Below are positions 53,937 to 63,283 of a DNA stretch of 64,000 bases, in pieces. The notes below the pieces were generated by a model that ran no database searches, had not been told where the DNA came from, and saw only the letters and a list, made by a program, of their open reading frames with translations. The stretch's first letter is position 1, and every line of letters begins with the position of its first letter. A program made the translations under genes and the position numbers. Origin of the DNA: Paludibacterium yongneupense DSM 18731 (GTDB lineage Bacteria; Pseudomonadota; Gammaproteobacteria; Burkholderiales; Chromobacteriaceae); assembly GCF_000422925.1 (NCBI RefSeq), contig NZ_KE383958.1, positions 1 through 64,000 of the forward strand, written 5' to 3'.

Positions 53937-55082
53937 CTAGAGCCCGCCGTAGGAGTGGAGACCGGACAGGAACATATTGACGCCGAGAAAGGCGAAGCTG
54001 GTGATGACGACGCCGAACACCGCCCACCAGGCGAGGGGCTCTCCGCGCCAGCCCTTGATCTGGCGCATATGCAGCCAGGCCGCATAATTGAGCCAGACGA
54101 CGAGCGCCCACGTCTCTTTCGGATCCCACGACCAGTAGCCGCCCCAGGCGTCGGCAGCCCACATGGCCCCGAGGACGGTGGCGATGGTGAAGAACAGGAA
54201 TCCGACCGCGATCGCCTTGTACATGACTTCGTCCAGAACCGCCGCCGGCGGCAGCTTGCCCTTGAGGTGGCCGTGCCTTTCCAGCAATTCGGCGACGCCG
54301 AGCATGGCGGCCAGCGAGAACGCGCCATAGCCGACGAAGTTGGCCGGAACGTGTATCTTCATCCACCACGATTGGAGAGCCGGAATCAGCGGCTGGATAT
54401 CATGCGCCTGGCGCGCGATGCCATACCAGAGAATGAAACCGACCGCCGCCGAGATCACGAGCAGGACAAAGGCGCCCATCTGCCGTGCCTGGAAGCGCGC
54501 CTCGTAATAGAGATACATCAGTGCCGTGATCAGGCAGAACAGTACGAATACTTCATACAGATTGGAAACCGGGATGTGGCCGATGTCGGGGCCGATCAGA
54601 TAACTTTCGTACCAGCGTGTCAGCATGCCGGCCAGGCCGAGCGCGGCGGCGCTCCATGTCAGGCCCGAGGCGATGCGCGCGAGCAGGGCCGAGCGCGCAA
54701 GCAGGCCCGCCCAGTAGAGCGCCGTCGCCAGAAAAAACAGAAAACACATCCACATGATGGACGACTGGCTGGAAAACAGATATTTGAGTCCGAACGCATG
54801 CTGGCCGCGGTCGAGGTCGCCGTGATACTGGCCGATGGCTGCCAGGGCGGTCAGCGCCGCCACCGGGAAAAACACCCGCCAGGCTTTCCAGAACCAGCCC
54901 AGTGCGATCAGGCCGCCGGCGGCCCCGAACAGGATGGCGATCTCGTAGGCGTCCATGCCGGAGCCGTAACGACGCAGCGCGACGCCGGTCGCGAGGGCGA
55001 TGGCCAGGGCATACAGACCGTCGAATTTATCCAGCCGCTTGTAGAAGCGGGGGGTGCCAAAGTGTTGAGCGATTTCCATCAT
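53937..55082 (-). CDS. ccsA: Cytochrome c maturation protein CcsA/ResC (system II haem handler)
   Basis: A 381-residue inner-membrane protein with about eight membrane segments and the WWD signature MWAADAWGGYWSWDPKETWALVVWLNYAAWLH that presents haem at the periplasmic face. Conserved histidines occur in HIPVSNLYEVFV and WMKIHVPANFVGYGAF. With ResB it exports haem and joins it to CXXCH motifs of c-type cytochromes. Its ATG overlaps the resB stop (ATGA). Naming varies between CcsA, CcsB and ResC. Confidence 0.92.
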   Translation of the reverse strand: MMEIAQHFGTPRFYKRLDKFDGLYALAIALATGVALRRYGSGMDAYEIAILFGAAGGLIALGWFWKAWRVFFPVAALTALAAIGQYHGDLDRGQHAFGLKYLFSSQSSIMWMCFLFFLATALYWAGLLARSALLARIASGLTWSAAALGLAGMLTRWYESYLIGPDIGHIPVSNLYEVFVLFCLITALMYLYYEARFQARQMGAFVLLVISAAVGFILWYGIARQAHDIQPLIPALQSWWMKIHVPANFVGYGAFSLAAMLGVAELLERHGHLKGKLPPAAVLDEVMYKAIAVGFLFFTIATVLGAMWAADAWGGYWSWDPKETWALVVWLNYAAWLHMRQIKGWRGEPLAWWAVFGVVITSFAFLGVNMFLSGLHSYGGL

Positions 55083-57103
55083 TCACCTCGCAGCAGCTGT
55101 TTGAGCGCGTCGCGATGCCGGTCGAAATCGGTATCGAGGTCTCGGTTATGGCGATTGGACGTCATGGCTATCCTGACATCATGCCCCGACAGCACCACCC
55201 AGATTCGGAGTTCGCGTACATAAAACATAAGAAATATGCCCAGGACCAGTAGCATGGAACCGAGATAGACCAGAGTCTTGCCTGGCGAGCGCGTGATCTG
55301 CAACCCGGTGGACTGGACCTGCTTGAAACTGCGCAGTTGCAGCAACACCGGAGAAGCATAGTCGTTAAGCGCGCTCATTGCCACCAGGCCGTCCAGCAGA
55401 AAGCGGTAGTGGGATTCGTTCATGCGCAGCGGTTCGGCGCCGGCGGCCTGGTCTGCCACGTCCATGGCGTCGATGATGGCGCCCTGCAAAATCTTGACAT
55501 AGGTCTGCGCGATGTCGGCGCGCTTGTCAGCCGGCACGCGCTGGTCGAGAAAACGTTCGAGTCCGGCGAAGCCGCCCTGTGCGAAACGGGCGAGTATCCA
55601 TTTGACGCTGTCGCGGAAGCGGTCGCGCATATCGGACGAGATCGCCTGGCCTTGCAGCGCCTTGGCGGTACTTCTGGCCGCGATGGCTTCGTAGCGGCCT
55701 GGATCAAGCAGCGTGGCGCGCAAGCGCATGAAGCGTGCGATGGACATCTCATCGTCGAGCGGCAGGCGCAGATAGCGGAAAGGCTGGCCGACTTCGCTGC
55801 GCATGCCTGCCAGTACATAGTTGGCGCCATCCAGCCTCACGGGCGTCATGTATTGCAGGTATTCGTGCGCCTGTCCCTGGCTGTCCCGCAGTTTGAAGCT
55901 GATGCTGGGGCCGACATTGTGCAGCGAGGTGTTGTCCTTGCGGACCGAGCGCGCCTCGTTCATGCGCTGGGCCAGCGTCGCGGGCGCCGCCTGGGCGGCG
56001 GCCATGTTCTCGACATTGATCACGCGCAGCTCGCCGAATTCGAGCGTGTAGTTTTTGCCGTTGGCGACAAGCGGCTGGCTGGACAACGATTGAGCGTTCA
56101 GGGTGACCGGCGCGATCTGCGGCGCCTCCAGATTCCAGGCGTCGAAAACGAGCGGCGAGCCGCCGTCGCCGAAGCTGGCCTGGTAGATGGCGATGCCTTT
56201 GACGATCAGCGGATGATTGACTTCGACCCGGGCCGGCGTTTCCTTGCCGCTGGCCTTGTCGGTGACGACGATGTCGCTGGCGAACAGCTTGGGCATGCCA
56301 TTGCTGTAGTAATCGACGTGAAAGGCCTTGAGCGTGACGATGAAAGGCAGTTCCTGCACGAGATAGCCTTGCCCCGCGTTGATGAAGACGACATCGGCAC
56401 TCTTGTTCTCCGCGATATTCACGTCGCCGCGAAAGGACAGATTATTCAGGCCGAGACGGCTTCTGGCGGGAATCTGCGCCTGTGGAATCTCGCGGGTTTC
56501 TGCCTGCACCCGCCCGGTCCACTGCGCAAGCTTGAGCGGCAGGTTGCCGTCTATGAGTCCGCCCAGACAGATCAGCACCATGGCGCCGTGAGCGAAAAAG
56601 TAACCGAATTTGGTCGCTGTTCCTTTTTTTGCCGCGAGCAGCGTACTGCGGTCGTCGCGTTCGCTGATGCGAAAACGGAAGCCCTGCGCGCTCAGATAGG
56701 CGCCAATCGTGGCCGGGTCTGCCTCATGCGAGCGAAAGAGCGCCGAATGGCGCATCGAGGCGAGAGAACCGGCAGTCGCATTCTCGCGCCATGACTTCAT
56801 ATCCTTGATATAGGCCGGTCCGTTGCGCACGATGCACAGCGTGGTCGACAGGACCAGGAAAGACAAAATCGTCAGAAACCAGCCGCTATGATAGACATCG
56901 TACAGGCCCAGGGTTTCAAACACCCGGAACCAGTAGGCGCCGAACTCGAAAGCGTAATTGGGGTAGGGCTCGTTCTGTTTGAGGACGGTGCCGATGACCG
57001 AGGCGATGGCGACAATGGTCAGCATGCCGATGGCGAAGCGCATCGAGCTTAACAGCTCGTAGAGAGAACGCAGTGTGAATGAGGCAAGCCTGCGGTTTTT
57101 CAT
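55079..57103 (-). CDS. resB: Cytochrome c maturation protein ResB (CcsB-like)
   Basis: A 674-residue membrane protein. Three N-terminal membrane helices (SMRFAIGMLTIVAIASVIGTV, FLTILSFLVLSTTLCIV, GYFFAHGAMVLICLGGLI) are followed by a large periplasmic domain and a last helix near the C-terminus (LVYLGSMLLVLGIFLMFYV). This is the ResB layout of system II. It partners CcsA to hold apocytochrome and haem for ligation. The ATG at 57103 gives the standard N-terminus. It lies 130 bp downstream of the cytochrome c4 gene, a likely client. Confidence 0.92.
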   Translation of the reverse strand: MKNRRLASFTLRSLYELLSSMRFAIGMLTIVAIASVIGTVLKQNEPYPNYAFEFGAYWFRVFETLGLYDVYHSGWFLTILSFLVLSTTLCIVRNGPAYIKDMKSWRENATAGSLASMRHSALFRSHEADPATIGAYLSAQGFRFRISERDDRSTLLAAKKGTATKFGYFFAHGAMVLICLGGLIDGNLPLKLAQWTGRVQAETREIPQAQIPARSRLGLNNLSFRGDVNIAENKSADVVFINAGQGYLVQELPFIVTLKAFHVDYYSNGMPKLFASDIVVTDKASGKETPARVEVNHPLIVKGIAIYQASFGDGGSPLVFDAWNLEAPQIAPVTLNAQSLSSQPLVANGKNYTLEFGELRVINVENMAAAQAAPATLAQRMNEARSVRKDNTSLHNVGPSISFKLRDSQGQAHEYLQYMTPVRLDGANYVLAGMRSEVGQPFRYLRLPLDDEMSIARFMRLRATLLDPGRYEAIAARSTAKALQGQAISSDMRDRFRDSVKWILARFAQGGFAGLERFLDQRVPADKRADIAQTYVKILQGAIIDAMDVADQAAGAEPLRMNESHYRFLLDGLVAMSALNDYASPVLLQLRSFKQVQSTGLQITRSPGKTLVYLGSMLLVLGIFLMFYVRELRIWVVLSGHDVRIAMTSNRHNRDLDTDFDRHRDALKQLLRGE

Positions 57104-57233
57104 AGAGGATCTGATCCGGTTTTTCCCCTCCCGCGCGTCGTTTGCGTGCGGCACGCGGGAGGGATGCCCCGCCATCCTGCGGCAGTCCGGGGGACGGGTG
57201 TGTTGCGATCACGTGGTGTGGATGGTGCCGCGC

Positions 57234-57860
57234 TCAGCGCAATCCGGAAATGTACTCGGAAACCGCCTTCATCTCGCTGTCGGACAGGCGCGCGGCGATG
57301 TCGTTCATCTGGCTGGGCTTGCCGTCGGGGCCTTTGCGCGTCCCTGCCTTGAAGTCGCCGAGCTGTTTGGCGATGTATGCGGCCTGCTGGCTGCCCAGGC
57401 GTGGGAACTGGTCGGGAATGCCGGCGCCGCTCGGGCCATGGCATGCCATACAGGCGGGGACGTGAGTCACGGCGTTGCCGGCGCGGAACAGCTTCTGGCC
57501 CGCGACGAGCTGGGTCTTGTCCGCGGCTTCGCGGGGCAGCGGCTTCTGGGCGGCGAAGTAGGCGGCGGCATTGCGCAAGTCGTTGTCGTTGAGGGTGGAG
57601 AGGATGCCGCTCATGACCGGATTGACCCGGGCCTGACTCTTCATGGACTTGAGCTGGTTATAGAGATAGGCCGGATGCTGCCCGGCGAGCGACGGGTTTA
57701 TGGACGCCACGCTATTGCCGTCGACGCCGTGGCAGGCGGCGCACACTTTATCCGCCAGCAATTTGCCTTGCGCTGCGTCCCCTATGTCGGTCGTGCCCTG
57801 GGCCAGTACGGTGCCAGCCAGTGCCGCGCTTGCCATCGCCAACAGCATCTTACGTTTCAT
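57234..57860 (-). CDS. Cytochrome c4, dihaem
   Basis: A 208-residue periplasmic cytochrome. After a signal peptide ending in TVLAQ come two class I domains with haem sites CAACH and CMACH. Axial methionines lie in the SQARVNPVMSGI and PDGKPSQMNDIA segments. This is the c4 pattern, an electron carrier to terminal oxidases. The ATG at 57860 follows AGGAG at good spacing. It is divergent from engB and upstream of its maturation genes resB and ccsA. Confidence 0.92.
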   Translation of the reverse strand: MKRKMLLAMASAALAGTVLAQGTTDIGDAAQGKLLADKVCAACHGVDGNSVASINPSLAGQHPAYLYNQLKSMKSQARVNPVMSGILSTLNDNDLRNAAAYFAAQKPLPREAADKTQLVAGQKLFRAGNAVTHVPACMACHGPSGAGIPDQFPRLGSQQAAYIAKQLGDFKAGTRKGPDGKPSQMNDIAARLSDSEMKAVSEYISGLR

Positions 57861-57952
57861 GGTCACTCCTTGACTTTGTATTTCGTAAATATCTGCAATA
57901 GTGGCAATTTCAAACCTGTTATTCTATACCAACTGATTTCGCCCTTACTACC

Positions 57953-58585
57953 ATGACACTATTCCAGAACGCGCAGTTTTATACCACCGTCAACCATCTG
58001 CGAGATTTGCCCGCCACGCGCGCCGAAGTGGCTTTCGTCGGCCGTTCGAATGCGGGCAAATCCAGTGCCATCAATACATTGTGCCGTCGTACGCGATTGG
58101 CGTATGTATCTAAAACGCCTGGACGTACTCAGCATATCAATTTTTTCGACCTGGGGGATGAACGCTATCTGGTCGATTTGCCCGGGTATGGCTACGCCGA
58201 GGTCCCCGAAGCGGTGCGCGCGCACTGGATCGAGCTGCTCGGGCGCTATCTGCAGACGCGGCAGAGCCTGATCGGCTTGCTGCTGATCATGGATGCGCGC
58301 CATCCGCTGCGGGAGCTGGATATCAAGATGCTCGATTTTTTCCGTTCGCAGCAACGTCCTGTACATATTCTGCTGTCCAAGTCGGACAAGATGAACCGGC
58401 AGGAACAGCAAAGGACGCTGGCTTCGGTAAAAAGGGCGATGACGGATTATCCCGATGTGTCGGTGCAACTTTTTTCAAGTCTGAAGAAATCGGGTTGCGA
58501 TGAAGTGGAAGCGGTCATGGCCCGCTGGTTCGACGAGTCGTCCGCCGGCGAGGACGAGGAACTTTGTCCGCCGCAGCCTGACTAA
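57953..58585 (+). CDS. engB: Ribosome biogenesis GTP-binding protein EngB (YsxC/YihA)
   Basis: A 210-residue GTPase acting in assembly of the 50S ribosomal subunit. Motifs in order are G1 [10 protein letters not shown]2 around [14 protein letters not shown]3 [11 protein letters not shown] and G4 [10 protein letters not shown]. The N-terminal [13 protein letters not shown] leader is typical. The length is normal. It is divergent from cytochrome c4, an arrangement common in betaproteobacteria, and is followed by a terminator. Confidence 0.95.
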   Translation: MTLFQNAQFYTTVNHLRDLPATRAEVAFVGRSNAGKSSAINTLCRRTRLAYVSKTPGRTQHINFFDLGDERYLVDLPGYGYAEVPEAVRAHWIELLGRYLQTRQSLIGLLLIMDARHPLRELDIKMLDFFRSQQRPVHILLSKSDKMNRQEQQRTLASVKRAMTDYPDVSVQLFSSLKKSGCDEVEAVMARWFDESSAGEDEELCPPQPD

Positions 58586-58660
58586 GAATGCAGACGCTTC
58601 ATGCGCCTCCCGCTTACCTCCCTGAGCGGGTGCCTTTTGCTGATACTTAAGGCTTTTCCG

Positions 58661-58690
58661 CCCCGGCATTTCGATGTGCCGGGGTTTTTT
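58661..58690 (+). terminator. Rho-independent terminator after engB
   Basis: CCCCGGCA (58661-58668) pairs with TGCCGGGG (58677-58684), followed by six T residues. Confidence 0.9.
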
Positions 58691-58713
58691 ATCGCCTGTG
58701 CGCCAGAAACGAA

Positions 58714-58745
58714 ACAGGGCGAAGGACCGTAGTCCTTCGCCCTGT
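58714..58745 (-). terminator. Perfect 14-bp terminator hairpin after rlpA
   Basis: ACAGGGCGAAGGAC pairs with GTCCTTCGCCCTGT around a four-base loop. On the minus strand TTTCGTTTC follows. It lies about 30 bp past the rlpA stop, convergent with the engB terminator. Confidence 0.8.
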
Positions 58746-58776
58746 GTGGCAGTGTGTCAGTCAGTCAGTCTTGCCG

Positions 58777-59640
58777 TCAGTTCATGACGATGTTTTCAAC
58801 GTTGAGGCTTTCCGCCGCCGTGCGGACTTCGTCAGCCGAAGGGAAAGGTCCGAGGCGGACCGTGTATACCCCTTGCTGGTTGACGATGCCAAGCTTGGTG
58901 TCGTAGCGCTGGTCGAGTTCGTCGACCATCTTCTTCAACATCGCTTCGGCGCTGGCCAGTTTGTTGAACGCGCCCAGTTGCAAGTACTTGGGCGCGGCAG
59001 CAGCGATAGGGGCGGCGCGAGGCGCCGTGGCCGCCGCGACATGCTCGCCGCCGGCATCAGGCCATACGCGTTCGACCATCACGCTGGCGCTGCCTTGTCC
59101 GACAAAGCCGAGGCGATGCGCGGCAGCGAAGGACAGGTCGAGGATGCGCCCGCGGTGAAACGGCCCTCTATCGTTGATGCGTACTACTACGGTCTTGCCG
59201 TTTTTCAGGTTGGTCACCTTGACGTAGCTCGGAATCGGCAACGTCGGGTGAGCGGCGGTCATCGCGAACATGTCGTAGCGTTCGCCCGATGTGGTACGAC
59301 GACCATGGAACTGCTTGCCGTACCAGGACGCCTTGCCCTTTACCTTATAGGGGCTGTCGCTGGTATCCGGGCGGAAGTTCATGCCCAGGGCTGAGTAAGG
59401 CAGATTGGCTGCCTTGATCAGCGGCTCATCCTGAGGTACGGCGTTCGGGACCAGATCCAGATTAACGGGTATATGGTCTGCCGGACCATCGTTCTGGAAA
59501 AAGGCACCGGACTTGACCGTTGCTTTGCTCGCCGTTTTTAGCGGCGTTTGACTGATGGCGCTTGCGGTCTTGACGGTGGAACAGGCCACTAGCACTAGAC
59601 TGACGAACACTAGCCACAGCCATCGGTATGCAGGTTTCAT
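58777..59640 (-). CDS. rlpA: RlpA, septal lytic transglycosylase lipoprotein with SPOR domain
   Basis: A 287-residue outer-membrane lipoprotein. The signal peptide ends in a lipobox (LVLVACS). The double-psi barrel domain has KGKASWYGKQFHGRRTTSGERYDMFAMTAAHPTLP, VRINDRGPFHRGRILDLSFAAA, with the catalytic-type ExYDM...H and D residues. A C-terminal SPOR domain (YLQLGAFNKLASAEAMLKKM to YTVRLGPF) binds denuded septal glycan. It cleaves naked glycan strands to aid daughter-cell separation. The ATG at 59640 follows GGGAGGT. Confidence 0.93.
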   Translation of the reverse strand: MKPAYRWLWLVFVSLVLVACSTVKTASAISQTPLKTASKATVKSGAFFQNDGPADHIPVNLDLVPNAVPQDEPLIKAANLPYSALGMNFRPDTSDSPYKVKGKASWYGKQFHGRRTTSGERYDMFAMTAAHPTLPIPSYVKVTNLKNGKTVVVRINDRGPFHRGRILDLSFAAAHRLGFVGQGSASVMVERVWPDAGGEHVAAATAPRAAPIAAAAPKYLQLGAFNKLASAEAMLKKMVDELDQRYDTKLGIVNQQGVYTVRLGPFPSADEVRTAAESLNVENIVMN

Positions 59641-59678
59641 AGACCTCCCTTGATGCTGTTGGGCCAATACGTGAACCG

Positions 59679-60143
59679 CTAGATTCCTCCCGCGAAGTCT
59701 AGTTGCCGCCACGCCTCATAAACGGTGACGGCCACAGCATTGGATAAATTCATGCTGCGCGACTGGGCTTGCATCGGTAATCGCATCCTGCGCGTGGCCG
59801 GGAAGGCGTCCAGCACTTCCTGAGGCAGTCCACGCGACTCCGGACCGAATACGAATACATCCCCGGGTCGGAATTCAATCTGGTCATGGCGCGTTGCGCC
59901 TTTGGTGGTAGCGGCGAAAAGACGCCGCCCCTTGAGTACTGCCTGACAAGCTTCCCAATTCTCGTGCACGACGAGACGAGCGTACTCGTGGTAATCCAGA
60001 CCGGCACGCCGCAATTTTGCGTCGTCCAGCGGGAAGCCCAGCGGTTTGACCAGATGCAGTTCACAGCCGGTATTGGCACATAAACGAATCACGTTGCCTG
60101 TATTAGGCGGTATTTCCGGCTGGTATAAAACAACAGTGAACAT
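59679..60143 (-). CDS. trmL: tRNA (cytidine/uridine-34 2'-O)-methyltransferase TrmL
   Basis: A 154-residue SPOUT methyltransferase that methylates the wobble ribose of certain tRNA-Leu species. The order is standard: [46 protein letters not shown], then the knot motifs [12 protein letters not shown] and [28 protein letters not shown]. The length matches TrmL (about 157). The start at 60143 gives the standard MFTVVLYQP. It follows comF by about 40 bp on the same strand. Confidence 0.94.
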   Translation of the reverse strand: MFTVVLYQPEIPPNTGNVIRLCANTGCELHLVKPLGFPLDDAKLRRAGLDYHEYARLVVHENWEACQAVLKGRRLFAATTKGATRHDQIEFRPGDVFVFGPESRGLPQEVLDAFPATRRMRLPMQAQSRSMNLSNAVAVTVYEAWRQLDFAGGI

Positions 60144-60183
60144 CGTTGGCAGGATGGATTGTTCCAAAAAATCAAAAAGTTGG

Positions 60184-60897
60184 TCAAGTTTTTATTGCTA
60201 CGGCCCGGGATAGTGCCCAGGCAAGGACCCGGTTTGGCCCCCCTTTTTTGAGGGTTGCAGCCATCTCCGAGAGGGTCTCGCCCGTTGTCGCCACGTCGTC
60301 GACGATGGCGATGGAGAGGCCTGCCACGGCGGGATCTACGCAAAATGCATCGCGCAGATTCCGGCGCCGGGCGGCGAGGTCGAGACCGGCCTGAGCGGCA
60401 GTGTTGCGTTTTCGCCCACACAGCGTCGGGTCGAATCGAGAGCGTATTGTACCAGCGAGTGAACGGGCAAGCTCGGCACTTTGGTTAAAGCCTCTTTCGG
60501 CAAGTCGTTCTTTTGCCAAAGGAACGGGTATGACAACGTCGATTCCACTCGTGTCTGATGTAACGCCGTGGCATAGCAAATGACCGAGAGCGCTTGCCAG
60601 CTCGATGTGTCTGCCGTACTTGAAGCGGTGAATCAAAACGTCGAGAGGGTAGCAAAAGACATAGGGTGCGTGTAATGCATCGAAGGCGGGGGGGTGTTGC
60701 AAACAGGCACCGCACAGACCGGCGGCGCTCAGGGGGAGCGCGCAGCGGATGCAGCGGCTATCGGGTGGTAAAGGGGTTAACAGGCGCAGACAGGCGGGGC
60801 AGATCCCGTGTGCGCATGAGACAAGCCCGCAAAGTTGGCATTGCTGATTAAATATTGAGCAATTGTCAATTATTTTGTGTAAAATGTTTGACAGCAT
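60184..60897 (-). CDS. comF: ComF-family phosphoribosyltransferase-like protein
   Basis: A 237-residue protein. An N-terminal zinc-finger-like part has CQLCG, CPAC, CIRC and CGAC cysteine pairs. A central [23 protein letters not shown] and [22 protein letters not shown] follow. The phosphoribosyltransferase signature [16 protein letters not shown] lies near residue 200. ComF is needed for DNA transformation in several bacteria, where it helps handle incoming single strands. I chose the ATG at 60897 (MLSNILHK); an ATG at 60912 adds five residues. It is divergent from bioB. Confidence 0.88.
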   Translation of the reverse strand: MLSNILHKIIDNCSIFNQQCQLCGLVSCAHGICPACLRLLTPLPPDSRCIRCALPLSAAGLCGACLQHPPAFDALHAPYVFCYPLDVLIHRFKYGRHIELASALGHLLCHGVTSDTSGIDVVIPVPLAKERLAERGFNQSAELARSLAGTIRSRFDPTLCGRKRNTAAQAGLDLAARRRNLRDAFCVDPAVAGLSIAIVDDVATTGETLSEMAATLKKGGPNRVLAWALSRAVAIKT

Positions 60898-61005
60898 AGC
60901 CGGCACGCGCAAAGATGCAGCCCTGCTTGTTTATCCATTTTTCCGGACGAAATGGCAAGGCGCGGCGCCTGCCCTTCGTTCCGAAGGCCGAGGCGAGGAT
61001 GTCGT

Positions 61006-61986
61006 ATGCAAAAGACTGTTGAATTCAGCAAGGGCGCAACCTTGCATCCCGAAAACGCGGCGTGGAGCGTCGAAGACGTCGAGGCGCTCTATAATCTGCC
61101 GTTCATGGAGCTGGTGTTCCGCGCCGCCGAAGCCCATCGCCAGTTCTTCGATCCAAGCAAAATCCAGCTGTCGACCTTGCTGTCGATCAAGACCGGCGGC
61201 TGTTCCGAGGATTGCGGCTACTGTCCGCAGTCGACGCACCATGAAACCGCGGTCGAAGACCAGCCGATGCTGAGCGTGGACGAAGTCGTCGGCCTGGCGA
61301 AGCAGGCGCGCGCCAACGGCGCCGGTCGTTTCTGCATGGGTGCCGCCTGGCGCGGTCCCAAGGATGCCGATCTGGAAAAGACGCTGGACATGGTGCGGCG
61401 CGTGAAAGAGCTGGGACTTGAAACCTGTGCGACCTTCGGTTTGCTGCGCGATGGCCAGGCGGAAAAGCTGAAGGATGCCGGCCTCGACTATTACAACCAT
61501 AATCTGGATACGGCGCCCGAAAAATACGGCGATATCATTCAGACGCGTGCTTACGAAGACCGGCTCGATACCCTGGGCAAAGTCCGCCAGGCGGGATTGT
61601 CGGTCTGTTGCGGCGGCATTGTGGGACTGAACGAGACCCGCCGCGATCGCGCGGGCCTGATCGTGCAACTCGCCAATCTTGAGCCGCAGCCGGAATCCGT
61701 CCCGATCAATAATCTGGTCAAGGTCGACGGCACTCCGCTGGAGGATGCCCCCGATCTGGACTGGACCGAATTCGTCCGCACCATCGCCGTGGCCCGCCTG
61801 ACGATGCCATCGAGTTATGTCCGCCTGTCGGCCGGACGCCGCGGCATGTCGGAAGCGGTACAGGCCTTGTGCTTCATGGCAGGTGCCAATTCGATATTCT
61901 ATGGTGACAAGCTGCTGACTACGGGAAATCCCGACGTCGACGCCGACCGCGCGCTGATGGCCAAGCTGGATTTGCAGACATTGTGA
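61006..61986 (+). CDS. bioB: Biotin synthase
   Basis: A 326-residue radical SAM enzyme inserting sulfur into dethiobiotin. The SAM cluster motif is [16 protein letters not shown] (CxxxCxxC). [36 protein letters not shown] and the arginine in [17 protein letters not shown] complete the signature, and the auxiliary [2Fe-2S] cysteines are present. The ATG at 61006 follows GAGGAT. An imperfect dyad TGTCAA-N18-TTGACA lies about 120 bp upstream and could be a regulator site, though it is not a good BirA box. bioF follows after an intrinsic terminator. Confidence 0.96.
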   Translation: MQKTVEFSKGATLHPENAAWSVEDVEALYNLPFMELVFRAAEAHRQFFDPSKIQLSTLLSIKTGGCSEDCGYCPQSTHHETAVEDQPMLSVDEVVGLAKQARANGAGRFCMGAAWRGPKDADLEKTLDMVRRVKELGLETCATFGLLRDGQAEKLKDAGLDYYNHNLDTAPEKYGDIIQTRAYEDRLDTLGKVRQAGLSVCCGGIVGLNETRRDRAGLIVQLANLEPQPESVPINNLVKVDGTPLEDAPDLDWTEFVRTIAVARLTMPSSYVRLSAGRRGMSEAVQALCFMAGANSIFYGDKLLTTGNPDVDADRALMAKLDLQTL

Positions 61987-62023
61987 TATTTTGACCGAAG
62001 TTGCTGAATTATAAATCATGAAG

Positions 62024-62057
62024 ACGCCCGATTCTGTTACGGAACGGGCGTTTTTCA
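62024..62057 (+). terminator. Intrinsic terminator between bioB and bioF
   Basis: ACGCCCG pairs with CGGGCGT around a 14-base partly paired loop and is followed by five T residues, only about 15 bp before the bioF start. It may reduce read-through from bioB into bioF. Confidence 0.75.
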
Positions 62058-62070
62058 CAGGAGGCCGCGG

Positions 62071-63264
62071 ATGGGACCCGACGAACTCGCGAATGGACTG
62101 GCAGAATTGTCCGTGCAACACCGGCGGCGCAAGCGGATGGTCATGCAGGTAGCGCAAGGTGCGCTGGCAGAGTGCGAGGGCCAGCCCTGCCTGAATTTTG
62201 CCGCCAACGATTATCTGGGGCTGGCCGGGCACCCGGTGCTGGTCGACGCCTGCATCGCGGGCGCGCGGCGCTGGGGCGTGGGTAGCGGAGCATCGGCTCT
62301 GGTCAGTGGCTATTATGATGCACACTGTCAGGCCGAGCGCGAATTGGCTGCCTTTGTCGGTCGGGACGCGGCCTTGCTGTTTACTTCCGGCTATGCCGCC
62401 AACCAGTCGGTGCTGGGCAGTCTGCTCGGCCGTGGCGACGCCGTATTCGGCGACCGGCTGAATCATGCATCGCTCAACGATGGTTGCCTGTTGTCGCGCG
62501 CGACCTTCCGCCGCTTCCGTCACAACGACCTCGACCATCTCGCCAGCCTGCTGGAGGCGACCCCTGCGCGAACGAGGCTGATCGCGGTCGATGCGGTGTA
62601 CAGCATGGATGGCGACGAGGCGCCGCTGGCCGACTTGCTGGGCCTGGCGCGTCGCTATGATGCGTGGCTCTATGTCGATGACGCACATGGCTTCGGGCTG
62701 CTGGGCGAGGGGCACGGCAGCGCATGCGCAAGCGGGCTGGCTGACGATAGGCTCATCTATATGGCAACGCTCGGCAAGGCGGCGGGGGTCAGCGGCGCTT
62801 TTGTCGCCGGCGGCGGCGAATTGATCGAATGGCTGGTCAATACGGCACGCGACTATATATATACGACAGCGGCACCGCCCATGCTGGCGGAGGCGGTGCG
62901 CGCGAGTCTGAGGCTGATCGCCGGGGAAAGTTGGCGCCGCGATCGTGTCTTCGCGCACGTGCGCCGCCTTGGTGCGGCTCTTGCCGTGGGGGAATTTGAA
63001 CATCCCCCTTCCCGGATGCCGATTCAGCCACTTATTATAGGAAACAGTGAACAGACATCGAGCTTGTCCGAGCGATTGCGTGCCCAGGGAATCTGGGTTC
63101 CCGCGATCAGGCCTCCTACCGTGGCGGAAGGACGTGCGCGATTGCGCATATCTTTGTCCGCAGCTCATGACGATGACATGGTGTCGCGCTTGATCGCGGC
63201 CCTGGGGGACGGCGGTCATGGTACGGCGGGCGATCGCGATGATGTCGGGCCGGGCAGCGGCTAA
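62071..63264 (+). CDS. bioF: 8-amino-7-oxononanoate synthase
   Basis: A 397-residue PLP enzyme joining pimeloyl-ACP (or CoA) and L-alanine in the first committed biotin step. The order is typical: LNFAANDYLGLAGHP, GSGASALVSGYYDAHCQAERELAAF, DRLNHASLNDG, VYSMDGDEAPL, YVDDAHGFGLLGE, and the PLP lysine in TLGKAAGVSGAFVAG. The C-terminus is slightly extended by a glycine-rich tail. The start follows AGGAGG. It has no other bio gene immediately after it in the window. Confidence 0.94.
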   Translation: MGPDELANGLAELSVQHRRRKRMVMQVAQGALAECEGQPCLNFAANDYLGLAGHPVLVDACIAGARRWGVGSGASALVSGYYDAHCQAERELAAFVGRDAALLFTSGYAANQSVLGSLLGRGDAVFGDRLNHASLNDGCLLSRATFRRFRHNDLDHLASLLEATPARTRLIAVDAVYSMDGDEAPLADLLGLARRYDAWLYVDDAHGFGLLGEGHGSACASGLADDRLIYMATLGKAAGVSGAFVAGGGELIEWLVNTARDYIYTTAAPPMLAEAVRASLRLIAGESWRRDRVFAHVRRLGAALAVGEFEHPPSRMPIQPLIIGNSEQTSSLSERLRAQGIWVPAIRPPTVAEGRARLRISLSAAHDDDMVSRLIAALGDGGHGTAGDRDDVGPGSG

Positions 63265-63283
63265 CCCTACCATAGATGACAAG

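Noticed and set aside
60860-60895. Possible BirA operator in front of bioB
   Set aside because: The dyad TGTCAA-N18-TTGACA does not fit the TTGTAAACC-type half-sites and lies inside the start of comF.
60931-63282. A 783-codon open frame on the minus strand across bioB and bioF
   Set aside because: It spans two well-defined biotin genes and the terminator between them; no domain is recognisable.
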